From Fervidobacterium gondwanense DSM 13020 (GTDB taxonomy: Bacteria > Thermotogota > Thermotogae > Thermotogales > Fervidobacteriaceae), in the NCBI RefSeq assembly GCF_900143265.1, contig NZ_FRDJ01000001.1, positions 372,001 through 436,000 on the forward strand: 64,000 nucleotides of DNA. The letters are read 5' to 3'. The position numbers and the translations under genes are program-made. Under the pieces are notes generated by a model. That model was not told the origin of the DNA. It did not search any database and worked only from the letters and a program-made list of their open reading frames with translations. Shown here one piece after another: positions 17,218 to 24,857 of this stretch. Within the stretch, counting starts at the first letter, position 1; every line of letters starts with the position of its first letter.

Positions 17218-18717
17218 ATGCTTGAACGATATTTGAGAATATACAAAGCCTTCACACTCGTTATATCACAATATGCTTTTATTGTAATCGCGCCCCTTAT
17301 ACTGTGCCTTTTTTATCCAGAAGAGCTGAGCAATTCATACGGTTTTCTTCTGCCAGCACTTCTTTCGGCAATTATATTCCTTACCGGTTTGATTATAAGA
17401 GTCTCCGATCCAGGAACAATAACTTATCGTGATGGTGCAGTCTTAACAATTTTCACATGGATTGTAATATCCATTCTTTCAGCTTTACCATACATGCTTA
17501 TAGGCAATCTGACGTTCTCACAATCGATCTTTGAGTCTGTAAGCGGGTTAACTGGTACGGGTTTAACTATGTATACAGACGTAACAAAACTGTCTAAACT
17601 CTTATTATTCTGGAGGTCTTTTACTCAGTGGGTTGGAAGCGCAGGTTTTGCCGTTTTGATGCTCGGACTTGTCTTGGGACCGCGTGCGGCTGGTTTCTAC
17701 AAGTCGGAAGGTCGTTCTGACAACCTTGTTCCAAACATAAAACGTTCAGCCCAAATAATTGTAGCGATCTATGTCTCTTATACAGTCGCTGGAACGATTG
17801 CCTTAAAGATTGCTGGCATGAATTGGTTCGAAGCGCTTAATCATACAATGACGGCACTTGCAACGGGCGGTTTTTCCACAAGAAATGGAAGCATAGGTGA
17901 ATTTAACAATCTTACAATCGAGATTATCGTAATAGTTCTGATGTTCTTAGGCGCTACCGGCTTTGGAATACATTACGCATTTTGGAAGGGAAATATAAGA
18001 GCTGTCTTAAAAAATGGCGAACCTTGGCTAATGACAATTTCCACATTCTTCTTTTCCATTATATTAACCATATACAGTCTCGAAAAATTCTTCAAGAATT
18101 TCGGAGAAGGCTTCAGATATATCTTTTTCCAAACAGTGTCTGCTGTATCAGGAACTGGTTTTCAAACACTGCCGCTGGGCGAACAGAAATGGATTTCTTT
18201 TTCTCCTTTTATGTTTGTCTTAGTCATGCTGATGTTAGCAGGTGGAAACATGGACTCAACATCGAGTGGTATCAAGCAATTCCGAATTTGGATTATCATA
18301 AATACCATTTATAACAGCATCAAAAATTTCATATTACCTAAGGGGACAGTTAAAAAGAAAATTCTGTTCAAGGGTGAACAACAATTGGTTATAGGAGATG
18401 AAAACGTAAAGGAAGCACTACTAATTTTTATGATGTACATACTGTCTCTCTCAATCGGGTCACTTATACTTATGCTACATGGGTATGATATGGAACGTGC
18501 TATCTTTGAATTTGCTTCGGCTATGGATGGTGTAGGATTGAGCTGCGGAGTAACTTCACCTGATATGCCACTGACAGCGATGTGGACTTTGATAATTGGA
18601 ATGTTTGCTGGAAGGTTTGAGTTTCTGATCGTGCTTTATGCAATTGGAAAAATCATATCAGATTTTAGGAACAAATCTAAGGAAAGATTCTTAATGAAAA
18701 ACTTGGTTGGGAGATGA
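17218..18717 (+). CDS. trkH: TrkH/KtrB family potassium transporter, membrane subunit
   Basis: A 499-residue membrane protein of the SKT superfamily that moves K+ across the cytoplasmic membrane. It has four pore repeats. Selectivity-filter glycine segments are visible as SGLTGTGLT, ATGGFSTRNGS, SGTGFQTLP and DGVGLSCGVTS. The helices FAVLMLGLVLGPRA and LAGGNMDSTSSGIKQFR are the typical landmarks after filters 1 and 3. Its length matches TrkH. ATG 17218 lies downstream of GGCGGTG. The two RCK proteins upstream are its expected regulatory partners. The first filter (TGTG rather than SGSG-type) fits a K+-selective transporter, but Na+ co-transport cannot be judged. Confidence 0.92.
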   Translation: MLERYLRIYKAFTLVISQYAFIVIAPLILCLFYPEELSNSYGFLLPALLSAIIFLTGLIIRVSDPGTITYRDGAVLTIFTWIVISILSALPYMLIGNLTFSQSIFESVSGLTGTGLTMYTDVTKLSKLLLFWRSFTQWVGSAGFAVLMLGLVLGPRAAGFYKSEGRSDNLVPNIKRSAQIIVAIYVSYTVAGTIALKIAGMNWFEALNHTMTALATGGFSTRNGSIGEFNNLTIEIIVIVLMFLGATGFGIHYAFWKGNIRAVLKNGEPWLMTISTFFFSIILTIYSLEKFFKNFGEGFRYIFFQTVSAVSGTGFQTLPLGEQKWISFSPFMFVLVMLMLAGGNMDSTSSGIKQFRIWIIINTIYNSIKNFILPKGTVKKKILFKGEQQLVIGDENVKEALLIFMMYILSLSIGSLILMLHGYDMERAIFEFASAMDGVGLSCGVTSPDMPLTAMWTLIIGMFAGRFEFLIVLYAIGKIISDFRNKSKERFLMKNLVGR

Positions 18718-18721
18718 TCAT

Positions 18722-19294
18722 GTGAATAGTAAGTCTGCACTATACATTCTAATATTTGTGGTTGTTTTTTTCTTAATCGTCGATATTGTTACTCTGTTTA
18801 TGCGAGGTCAGAACTTTACAATTGAATACTACGATTCCGACATATATGTTGACTATTCACCTGTTGCTACAATAACAACAACGAGTGGACTACTTTTCAA
18901 AACGGAAAAGAAGAAAAGTGAATATATTGAAGCATATAAACAGACATCTGCTGAAACTTTTAAAAAGTACTTCTCTGAAATCTCGAAAGAAATAGGAAAG
19001 ACGATAGACGTAGTTGATTTCAAATCTCAAGTTAACCATAAGGATGATTTACTGGAAATTGTTGAAGTCGTAACTCTGAGGGGGCTTGTAAAAGAAAATA
19101 ACTCAGCCTACGTGCTCGATATGGGAAATATAACGATGAACCAGCTACAAAATTCCAACTTGAAAGTCCATCTGCCCGAAGGTGCAGTCTTAGAAAGCGT
19201 TGAGCCAACACCGACTAAAGTTTTGAATTCTCTGATACTGTGGAAAGGTCAAGACATAAAATTCTTTCCGAAAATAGTATTTAAGAGGGGATGA
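18722..19294 (+). CDS. Uncharacterised single-pass membrane protein
   Basis: A protein of 190 residues with one N-terminal membrane segment (ALYILIFVVVFFLIVDIVTLF) and an extracytoplasmic domain of mixed alpha/beta character. Visible features are TEKKKSEYIEAYKQTSAETFKKYF (a charged helix), EIVEVVTLRGLV and LHLPEGAVLESVEP-like strands. I do not recognise a function; it resembles a family I recall as Thermotogales-restricted (DUF4897-like), but this is from memory. The GTG at 18722 follows GGGAGATGATCAT and overlaps nothing; a TTG at 18707 inside trkH is less likely. It sits immediately after trkH and may be an accessory or simply a co-transcribed protein. Confidence 0.7.
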   Translation: MNSKSALYILIFVVVFFLIVDIVTLFMRGQNFTIEYYDSDIYVDYSPVATITTTSGLLFKTEKKKSEYIEAYKQTSAETFKKYFSEISKEIGKTIDVVDFKSQVNHKDDLLEIVEVVTLRGLVKENNSAYVLDMGNITMNQLQNSNLKVHLPEGAVLESVEPTPTKVLNSLILWKGQDIKFFPKIVFKRG

Positions 19295-19297
19295 AAT

Positions 19298-19903
19298 ATG
19301 ACAGCGTTCAACTGGTTTGTTATACTTGCGACTATAAGCACACTTGCTTTTGCCTGGGCAGTATACCTTCTTCAAAATTTCAAAAGTCAGAATGAGAAGA
19401 CGAAGATAGAGGAGGAGGAGGAGAAACTCGTCGAACTTATAGGTAAAGTGCGCATCTTTGTAGATTCCAAACTTGAACAACTGGATAAGAAAATGGAAGA
19501 GACAAGAAGCTTAATAAAAGAACTAAACGAAATGTACATATCTCTTTCGGCACTACTTGTGAAAGCACCGTCCGAGGAGACTAACCAGCCAACTGAAAAT
19601 CCGTCATTAGTGAATCAAATTTACAAACCAGCGTATCAAAATATAGAAGTAGGAAGCTTGGATGCAAGTAATGTGAATAGCATTAAAGAGCTTGACAAAA
19701 AGGCCAAGAATGTCAAAAGCGAGGACGAACAACTCTACGAATCCTACAAAATGACTGAAGAGCTTGTGGAAGAAAAGAAGGAAAATATAATATTTGACAT
19801 GTACCTGAGCGGTATAGAACCTGTTGAGATAGCGAAGAGAATGAAAATGGGAGTAGGTGAAGTACAGCTTATCATAGACCTCATGAAAAGACAGAAAACT
19901 TAA
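19298..19903 (+). CDS. Membrane-anchored coiled-coil protein with C-terminal helix-turn-helix-like segment
   Basis: A 201-residue product. One N-terminal membrane helix (FVILATISTLAFAWAVYLL) is followed by a charged coiled coil (residues 30-90, with EEEEEKLVELIGK and LDKKMEETRSLIKEL). A low-complexity linker comes next, then a C-terminal helical segment IFDMYLSGIEPVEIAKRMKMGVGEVQLIIDLM. That segment reads like a simplified HTH of the type seen in membrane-anchored DUF6115/DUF2802-like proteins. No enzymatic motif is seen. Start ATG 19298 follows AGGGGATGAAAT. Function unknown; a cytoplasmic HTH on a membrane stalk suggests DNA or partner-protein tethering, but this is speculation. Confidence 0.7.
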   Translation: MTAFNWFVILATISTLAFAWAVYLLQNFKSQNEKTKIEEEEEKLVELIGKVRIFVDSKLEQLDKKMEETRSLIKELNEMYISLSALLVKAPSEETNQPTENPSLVNQIYKPAYQNIEVGSLDASNVNSIKELDKKAKNVKSEDEQLYESYKMTEELVEEKKENIIFDMYLSGIEPVEIAKRMKMGVGEVQLIIDLMKRQKT

Positions 19904-19941
19904 TTTCTTAAACAGATTAGTAACACAAGGGGGGGATTTGA

Positions 19942-20460
19942 ATGATAGGCGAGCACCCATTTGTAAGGTGGGCAATAGAAGTGATAGAGAATTATGTACT
20001 TCACAGAAAGAAAATAGAACCACATTCCGACTTACCAGAAGAGCTCTTTAAACGTAAAGCAGGGGCCTTCGTTACACTCCACAACCTCGATGGTTCGCTG
20101 CGCGGCTGCATAGGTACATTTGCTCCGGTAAGAGAGAACTTGGCGTACGAAATTCGGGACAATGCTATAGCTGCTGCAACTCAAGATCCGAGATTTCCAC
20201 CAGTTCAACCTCATGAGCTTGACAATATCGTAGTCAATGTCGACATTCTAAGCCCTTACGAGCCAGTAAGGAGCATCGAAGAGCTTGATCCAAAGAAATA
20301 TGGAATAATCGTACAAAAAGGCTGGAGGAGAGGGTTATTACTTCCAGACATAGAAGGTGTTGACACCGTTGAAGAGCAGATAAGAATTGCCAAATTGAAA
20401 GCCGGAATATACGATGACGATTTTGAAATTCTCAGATTCACTGTGGAAAGATACAGATGA
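19942..20460 (+). CDS. amrA: AMMECR1 domain protein (AmmeMemoRadiSam system protein A type)
   Basis: A 172-residue AMMECR1 domain. The diagnostic motif LRGCIGTFAP is at about residues 50-59, with KAGAFVTLHN before it, NAIAAATQDPRFPPV after it, and GWRRGLLLPDIEGVDTVEEQI towards the C-terminus. In many bacteria and archaea this domain is found with a MEMO-family protein and a radical-SAM protein (AmmeMemoRadiSam). Neither partner adjoins here. Its reaction is not established, though a redox or nucleotide-related role has been suggested. ATG 19942 is preceded by GGGGGGGATTTGA. The stop overlaps the next start as ATGA. Confidence 0.88.
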   Translation: MIGEHPFVRWAIEVIENYVLHRKKIEPHSDLPEELFKRKAGAFVTLHNLDGSLRGCIGTFAPVRENLAYEIRDNAIAAATQDPRFPPVQPHELDNIVVNVDILSPYEPVRSIEELDPKKYGIIVQKGWRRGLLLPDIEGVDTVEEQIRIAKLKAGIYDDDFEILRFTVERYR

Positions 20461-21791
20461 GTCGTGAACTCAAAAAGAAGAGATTAGGAAATGTTAGGGT
20501 GAAAAGTATGCGATCACTCGCTAAGAAGGAAAGACAACTGAATTCAAAAACAATCAAAGATATGATAATATTACTGTTCGGTGCTTTTGGCTTAGGCACG
20601 TTACTGCCTACTTATATTTATTCGATGTCATACCTCTTAAACACCTATGACTTACCAAAGGCTCTTCTGTTGGCAATTTTCTATTCAGAAATAGTAATTT
20701 TTATACTTCTGAGGCCATATTTAACGCTATTGTTAGAACTTACAAGAACAGCGATTGGCAGAAGAACCCCATACCTAATAGTATTTGGAACGCTGACAGC
20801 TTTTCTCTTAACTGTTGTGTACAGCATGATCGGAAATTTGACATCAGCCTCGATTCTCTTAGTTGTAATCTTCTTCTTCAATTTCTCTGTTTACGTATAC
20901 ACCCTTGCATTAGTAGGCCTGTTTTCTGACAAGCAAAATTACAATTATGACAACATAATACGATTTCAATCTAAAATGTGGTTCGTCATTGGAGCTTTGC
21001 TTTCTTACGCATATTCCATAAGTACTTATAAGCAAAAAGAGACGGTTTCATACCCGGCTATGATTTTTCTTTTCTCCGTTTTCGCAGTAGCTTTCCTCAT
21101 AGTGGAGGACAAGAAATATAAGATAAAGCTGTCACCTACAGAAAAGACTCAAATTTATGAAAGCACTAAGAAAAACTTCGTAAAATTGGATATATCCGAT
21201 TTGAAAAACATCTTCTTCAAAGAAGGCAAAAATCTCTCAATGCTTTTGAATAGTTACAGTTTTCAGTATCTTTTACCACTCTACGTATTCTTTAGAACTC
21301 AAGATATTTTTGCCTCCGCGTTCGCAATTTTTTATTACTTTTTAGGAAGTCTATTTGGTTTGGTTATCACGAAATTTTTCCAAAGAATTATTTCTGTTCT
21401 GGAAAATTTAACGCCGATGATTTTGGTTCTTACAGCTGCACTTTTGGTTTCAATTTATCTTACAACAAACATATCGCTAATATACTTAATAGTTTTCTTT
21501 GTAGCCATGCTTTTGGAAGTCACACTCAAATCGGTTGGAAAAGAAGTCGTGAAAAGCAATTCACTATTAACAAGTACAGACAGGTTCCAATTCTTAGAAG
21601 ACACTCGCGTCTGTGTTAATGCTGCTAACAATCTCTTGTTGTACTTAATCATCGTCCTAACCGGAGGACTACTTGATATTTTTGGCTCAAGAATAAGTGG
21701 TGTGGTACTGACTGTACTTATTCTCAGTAACATTATTGCACTTAAATATTCACGTGTTAAAATAGAAAATAAAGAAAAGAATAAAAGCTGA
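20457..21791 (+). CDS. MFS-like polytopic membrane protein
   Basis: A 444-residue protein with a basic N-terminal tail of about 40 residues and roughly 10-12 hydrophobic helices. TRTAIGRRTPYLIVFG, between helices 2 and 3, resembles the loop motif GRRRPY found in GPH and other sugar-cation MFS transporters. ALLLGLF-type helix ends and a central charged loop (residues 215-250) also fit an MFS 6+6 layout. The substrate is not recognisable and the sequence is divergent. It starts at ATG 20457, overlapping the AMMECR1 stop. The protein could also be a non-transporting MFS relative. Confidence 0.65.
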   Translation: MSRELKKKRLGNVRVKSMRSLAKKERQLNSKTIKDMIILLFGAFGLGTLLPTYIYSMSYLLNTYDLPKALLLAIFYSEIVIFILLRPYLTLLLELTRTAIGRRTPYLIVFGTLTAFLLTVVYSMIGNLTSASILLVVIFFFNFSVYVYTLALVGLFSDKQNYNYDNIIRFQSKMWFVIGALLSYAYSISTYKQKETVSYPAMIFLFSVFAVAFLIVEDKKYKIKLSPTEKTQIYESTKKNFVKLDISDLKNIFFKEGKNLSMLLNSYSFQYLLPLYVFFRTQDIFASAFAIFYYFLGSLFGLVITKFFQRIISVLENLTPMILVLTAALLVSIYLTTNISLIYLIVFFVAMLLEVTLKSVGKEVVKSNSLLTSTDRFQFLEDTRVCVNAANNLLLYLIIVLTGGLLDIFGSRISGVVLTVLILSNIIALKYSRVKIENKEKNKS

Positions 21792-21802
21792 GGTGGCGAA
21801 CG

Positions 21803-22657
21803 TTGATAAAGGATGGGGACAGAGTCTTACTCTACGGCGAAGACGGTACAAAATTCCTTGTAAAAGTTGAAGCTGGAAAAAAGAAAGGAACACATCTGGG
21901 TGTAGTTGAGTTCGACTCGATTATCGGCATGAACTACGGAGATATTGTCAAAATAGGAAAGACAAATAAGTCCTACTATATTCTACCGCCAACGTATATC
22001 GACGATATATTTTCAATGAAGCGAAAGACCCAAATCATTTACCCAAAAGATTCGAGTTACATATTGCTGAAACTTGATATAAAACCTGGAAAGAGAGTCA
22101 TTGATACAGGAGTTGGCAGTGGTGCAATGTGTGCTGCGATGGCTCGGCTTGTTGGAGAAAATGGAAAGGTTTATGCATACGAGAGGCGCGAGGATTTTTA
22201 CAACCTTGCAACTCAAAACCTTACCGAGTGGGGATTAATTGATAGAGTCGAGCTAAAACTCAGAGATATCTCTATGGGTTTTGATGAAACAAATATTGAT
22301 GCGTTGCTTCTCGACGTACCGGATCCAGAGAATTACATACAACAATGTTGGCAGGCACTTGCAGGTGGTGGAATGATGGGAGTCATATGCCCAACAGTTA
22401 ATCAAGTCTCTATGGTCCTTGAAAAGATGTACGAGCTCCCATTCATTGATGTTGAGGTTTGGGAATCACTCATGAGACAGTACAAGCCTTATCCGAACAG
22501 ACTCAGACCTGTTGATAGAATGGTCGCACACACAACATTTTTGGTCTTCGCAAGGAAGGTAAATTCATTTATCAAAACAGAAGAGATTGAACAAGTTTCC
22601 GAGAATATTGATAACGAGAAAGAAAATAGTAATAACAAATATTCTGAGAAGTTATGA
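21803..22657 (+). CDS. trmI: tRNA (adenine(58)-N1)-methyltransferase
   Basis: A SAM-dependent methyltransferase that makes m1A58 in the T-loop of tRNA, important for tRNA stability in thermophiles. The N-terminal beta domain has GKKKGTHLGVVEFDSIIG, and the TrmI landmark QIIYPKDSSYILLKLDIKPGKRVIDTGVGSG includes motif I (DTGVGSGAMC). VLAYERREDF-like motif II (here VYAYERRED) and LLLDVPDPENY (motif IV) are present. The 284-residue length is normal for bacterial TrmI, with a short acidic tail. The start is TTG 21803 about six bases after GAGGTGGCG. It sits inside the membrane-protein operon with no evident functional link. Confidence 0.92.
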   Translation: MIKDGDRVLLYGEDGTKFLVKVEAGKKKGTHLGVVEFDSIIGMNYGDIVKIGKTNKSYYILPPTYIDDIFSMKRKTQIIYPKDSSYILLKLDIKPGKRVIDTGVGSGAMCAAMARLVGENGKVYAYERREDFYNLATQNLTEWGLIDRVELKLRDISMGFDETNIDALLLDVPDPENYIQQCWQALAGGGMMGVICPTVNQVSMVLEKMYELPFIDVEVWESLMRQYKPYPNRLRPVDRMVAHTTFLVFARKVNSFIKTEEIEQVSENIDNEKENSNNKYSEKL

Positions 22658-22678
22658 ACCTGGAAAGAGGTGAGCTCT

Positions 22679-23899
22679 GTGAAAAGTGTGGTTAAGGGTA
22701 TTTTTTCATATGTATTTGTAATTGCAGTTGTTATCGGCTCAAGTCTTATATTATCGGGCGCTTCGGATACGCAGTTACTTAACTATATCTCCCCACTATA
22801 TGAAACGCTCTACAGAATAAATTACAACTATTACGACATCAAAAATGTGAACTTTGACAAACTCATCGATTCAGCAATTGATGGTATGGTTAAAGGCCTT
22901 GGAGATGACTTCAGCTACTACTATCCAGCTTCTCAGATGAACGAACAGCAGATAGAAATGGAGGGCCAATACGGAGGTCTTGGCATAGAGGTAACTTACG
23001 ATAGCGAAAACAGAGCTGTTAAAGTAGTAAGCCCAATGTACGGAACACCAGCTTGGCGTGCGGGATTACAATCCGGAGACCTCATAATCGGTATTGACGA
23101 TCAACCTGTCAGCGAGATGGAGTACATGGAAGCTGTGAACAAGATGAGAGGAAAGCCTGGGACAAGTGTCAAACTAACTATAAAGAGAGGCAATGAAGTA
23201 ATCGAAGTAACTATAGTCCGTGAAGTTATACAAATAATCCCGGTAAAATCTGGCATCACAACATACAATGGCAAGAAAATTGGATATGTGCTCATAACAA
23301 AGTTCAACGAACCAGTTCCAACAGAGTTGGATAAGGCTCTAAGGAAGATTTATGATCAGAAAGCTGATGCACTCATAATAGACCTAAGAAACAATCCGGG
23401 CGGACTTCTCGATGTCGCTATCAAGGTATCTAACATGTTCTTAGATTCTGGAAAAGTAATAGTTTCAGTCAAGGATAGAGATGGAAAGATAACAGATAGA
23501 TACATCAGTCAAGGCAACAACTATCCGAAGATCCCAGTTGTTGTACTTGTTAACAACGGTTCTGCATCCGCTTCTGAAATAGTTGCAGCAGCGATTAAAG
23601 AGAACAATAGGGGTGTTTTGATAGGTGAGAAAACTTTCGGAAAGGGTTCTGTTCAACGTGGCTTCCCACTGAGCAATGGTGGTACTGTGTTCCTAACAAT
23701 AGCGCACTACATAACACCTTCAGGAAAAGACATACACAAGATTGGAATTGAACCAAACATAAAAGTGACAGAAATTGCCACAAGTACTTCAAGAAAAGTC
23801 GAAGCTAAGTCTTATACTCTGACAGAAATTGAAGTCGACCAGCAAGATCCAGTCATAAAAACCGCTCTTGACTACTTAACACAGCCTGGTGGAAAATAG
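22679..23899 (+). CDS. ctpA: S41 family C-terminal processing peptidase with PDZ domain
   Basis: A 406-residue exported serine protease. It has an N-terminal membrane/signal segment (YVFVIAVVIGSSLILSGA), then YGGLGIEVTYD leading into a PDZ domain (SPMYGTPAWRAGLQSGDLIIGIDD). The protease core is ADALIIDLRNNPGGLLDVAI, NNGSASASEIVAAAIKENNRG with the nucleophile Ser, and LIGEKTFGKGSVQ with the general-base Lys. CtpA-type enzymes trim or degrade periplasmic proteins, often in envelope maintenance. The GTG at 22679 is six bases after AGAGGTG; an upstream GTG at 22670 overlaps that site. The last 30 residues end in a repetitive acidic tail. Confidence 0.93.
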   Translation: MKSVVKGIFSYVFVIAVVIGSSLILSGASDTQLLNYISPLYETLYRINYNYYDIKNVNFDKLIDSAIDGMVKGLGDDFSYYYPASQMNEQQIEMEGQYGGLGIEVTYDSENRAVKVVSPMYGTPAWRAGLQSGDLIIGIDDQPVSEMEYMEAVNKMRGKPGTSVKLTIKRGNEVIEVTIVREVIQIIPVKSGITTYNGKKIGYVLITKFNEPVPTELDKALRKIYDQKADALIIDLRNNPGGLLDVAIKVSNMFLDSGKVIVSVKDRDGKITDRYISQGNNYPKIPVVVLVNNGSASASEIVAAAIKENNRGVLIGEKTFGKGSVQRGFPLSNGGTVFLTIAHYITPSGKDIHKIGIEPNIKVTEIATSTSRKVEAKSYTLTEIEVDQQDPVIKTALDYLTQPGGK

Positions 23900-23905
23900 A
23901 GACGG

Positions 23906-24436
23906 ATGAAGTTAGAATTCTATGCTCTTGCAATATTCATAATTTCGCTGTTTGCTTTAGTAACGTTAACCTTGCACAAAAGGCCATTAACAGAGGAGGA
24001 GGTTCTACCTTCTCCCTCTGTTTTTGTAAAAAATCCTTACAAGCGTCTGTTAGAAAAGAAAGTAAATGAAATGAACCAACAGCTCTTCTTCTTAGAATAC
24101 AATATTTCAATAAAAATTCCCGAAAGTTCAAAACAACTGGAAAAGATACTTGACGGAATAAAAGATCCCCGCGCACTGAAACAGATCACAAAAAGAGTTT
24201 GGCACTATTGGTGGGGTTATGGAATAGAAAACATAAAATATAAAGTCAAGCATATAGAACTTGTCTGGTATCCAGCGATAAGTATTTCCACAAGTTCAAA
24301 TCTAACATTCGGAGATGCGCTATACATGGCGTTAAATGGAGAAAATTCATCGTTTAACCTTAATAAATCAGATATAGAACTTGTCAACATGATCTCAGAA
24401 AAGTACAAAGTTGAAATTATAATAGATGGAAAATAA
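23906..24436 (+). CDS. Uncharacterised exported or membrane-anchored protein
   Basis: A 176-residue protein with one N-terminal hydrophobic segment (FYALAIFIISLFALVTLTL), a charged helical middle (KRLLEKKVNEMNQQLFFLEYN) and an aromatic-rich central stretch with VWHYWWGYG. It shows no domain I know. It begins six bases after the ctpA stop and is followed 15 bases later by another small membrane protein, so all three probably share one transcript. The ribosome binding site is weak (GAGACGG). Confidence 0.6.
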   Translation: MKLEFYALAIFIISLFALVTLTLHKRPLTEEEVLPSPSVFVKNPYKRLLEKKVNEMNQQLFFLEYNISIKIPESSKQLEKILDGIKDPRALKQITKRVWHYWWGYGIENIKYKVKHIELVWYPAISISTSSNLTFGDALYMALNGENSSFNLNKSDIELVNMISEKYKVEIIIDGK

Positions 24437-24451
24437 GGAGCATAAACGGTT

Positions 24452-24856
24452 ATGGCAAAGACTAATTCTTTTGACGAGATGGTGAAGTCTATTTTAGCCT
24501 TGATTTTGCTTTTTGTACTCTACACGTGGTCAACAAGGGTTTTGCATCTAAATGTTTTCCTTCTCGATGCTGAACTCTTCAACTTTTTTATACTCTACCT
24601 TCCGTCGCTTATATTCTTTTCGAGCCTTTTTTTAGAACCGAAAGACGTCTTCAAAGAAGTCGAACGATTAATAGTATACTCTCTTACACCAGTATTCGCA
24701 TTTGTTATTGGATGGTACGGATATTCGTTCCACTACGGTTTTGTTGTTTCTTACTTACTTTCAAACCTTGTAAAGCCAAACTTAAAAAAACGCTATGTTA
24801 TAATTATATTCAACGGTATAGCGTTACTAATTCTATTATGGTGGAGGTCAAGATAA
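24452..24856 (+). CDS. Small polytopic membrane protein of unknown function
   Basis: A 134-residue product with about four hydrophobic helices (ILALILLFVLYTWSTRVL, LFNFFILYLPSLIFFSSLF, LTPVFAFVIGWYGYSF, VIIIFNGIALLILLWW). No polar catalytic motif is present. It lies one base before the RND exporter gene, which suggests co-translation. A partner role for the exporter is possible but unproven. Confidence 0.6.
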   Translation: MAKTNSFDEMVKSILALILLFVLYTWSTRVLHLNVFLLDAELFNFFILYLPSLIFFSSLFLEPKDVFKEVERLIVYSLTPVFAFVIGWYGYSFHYGFVVSYLLSNLVKPNLKKRYVIIIFNGIALLILLWWRSR

Positions 24857-24857
24857 A

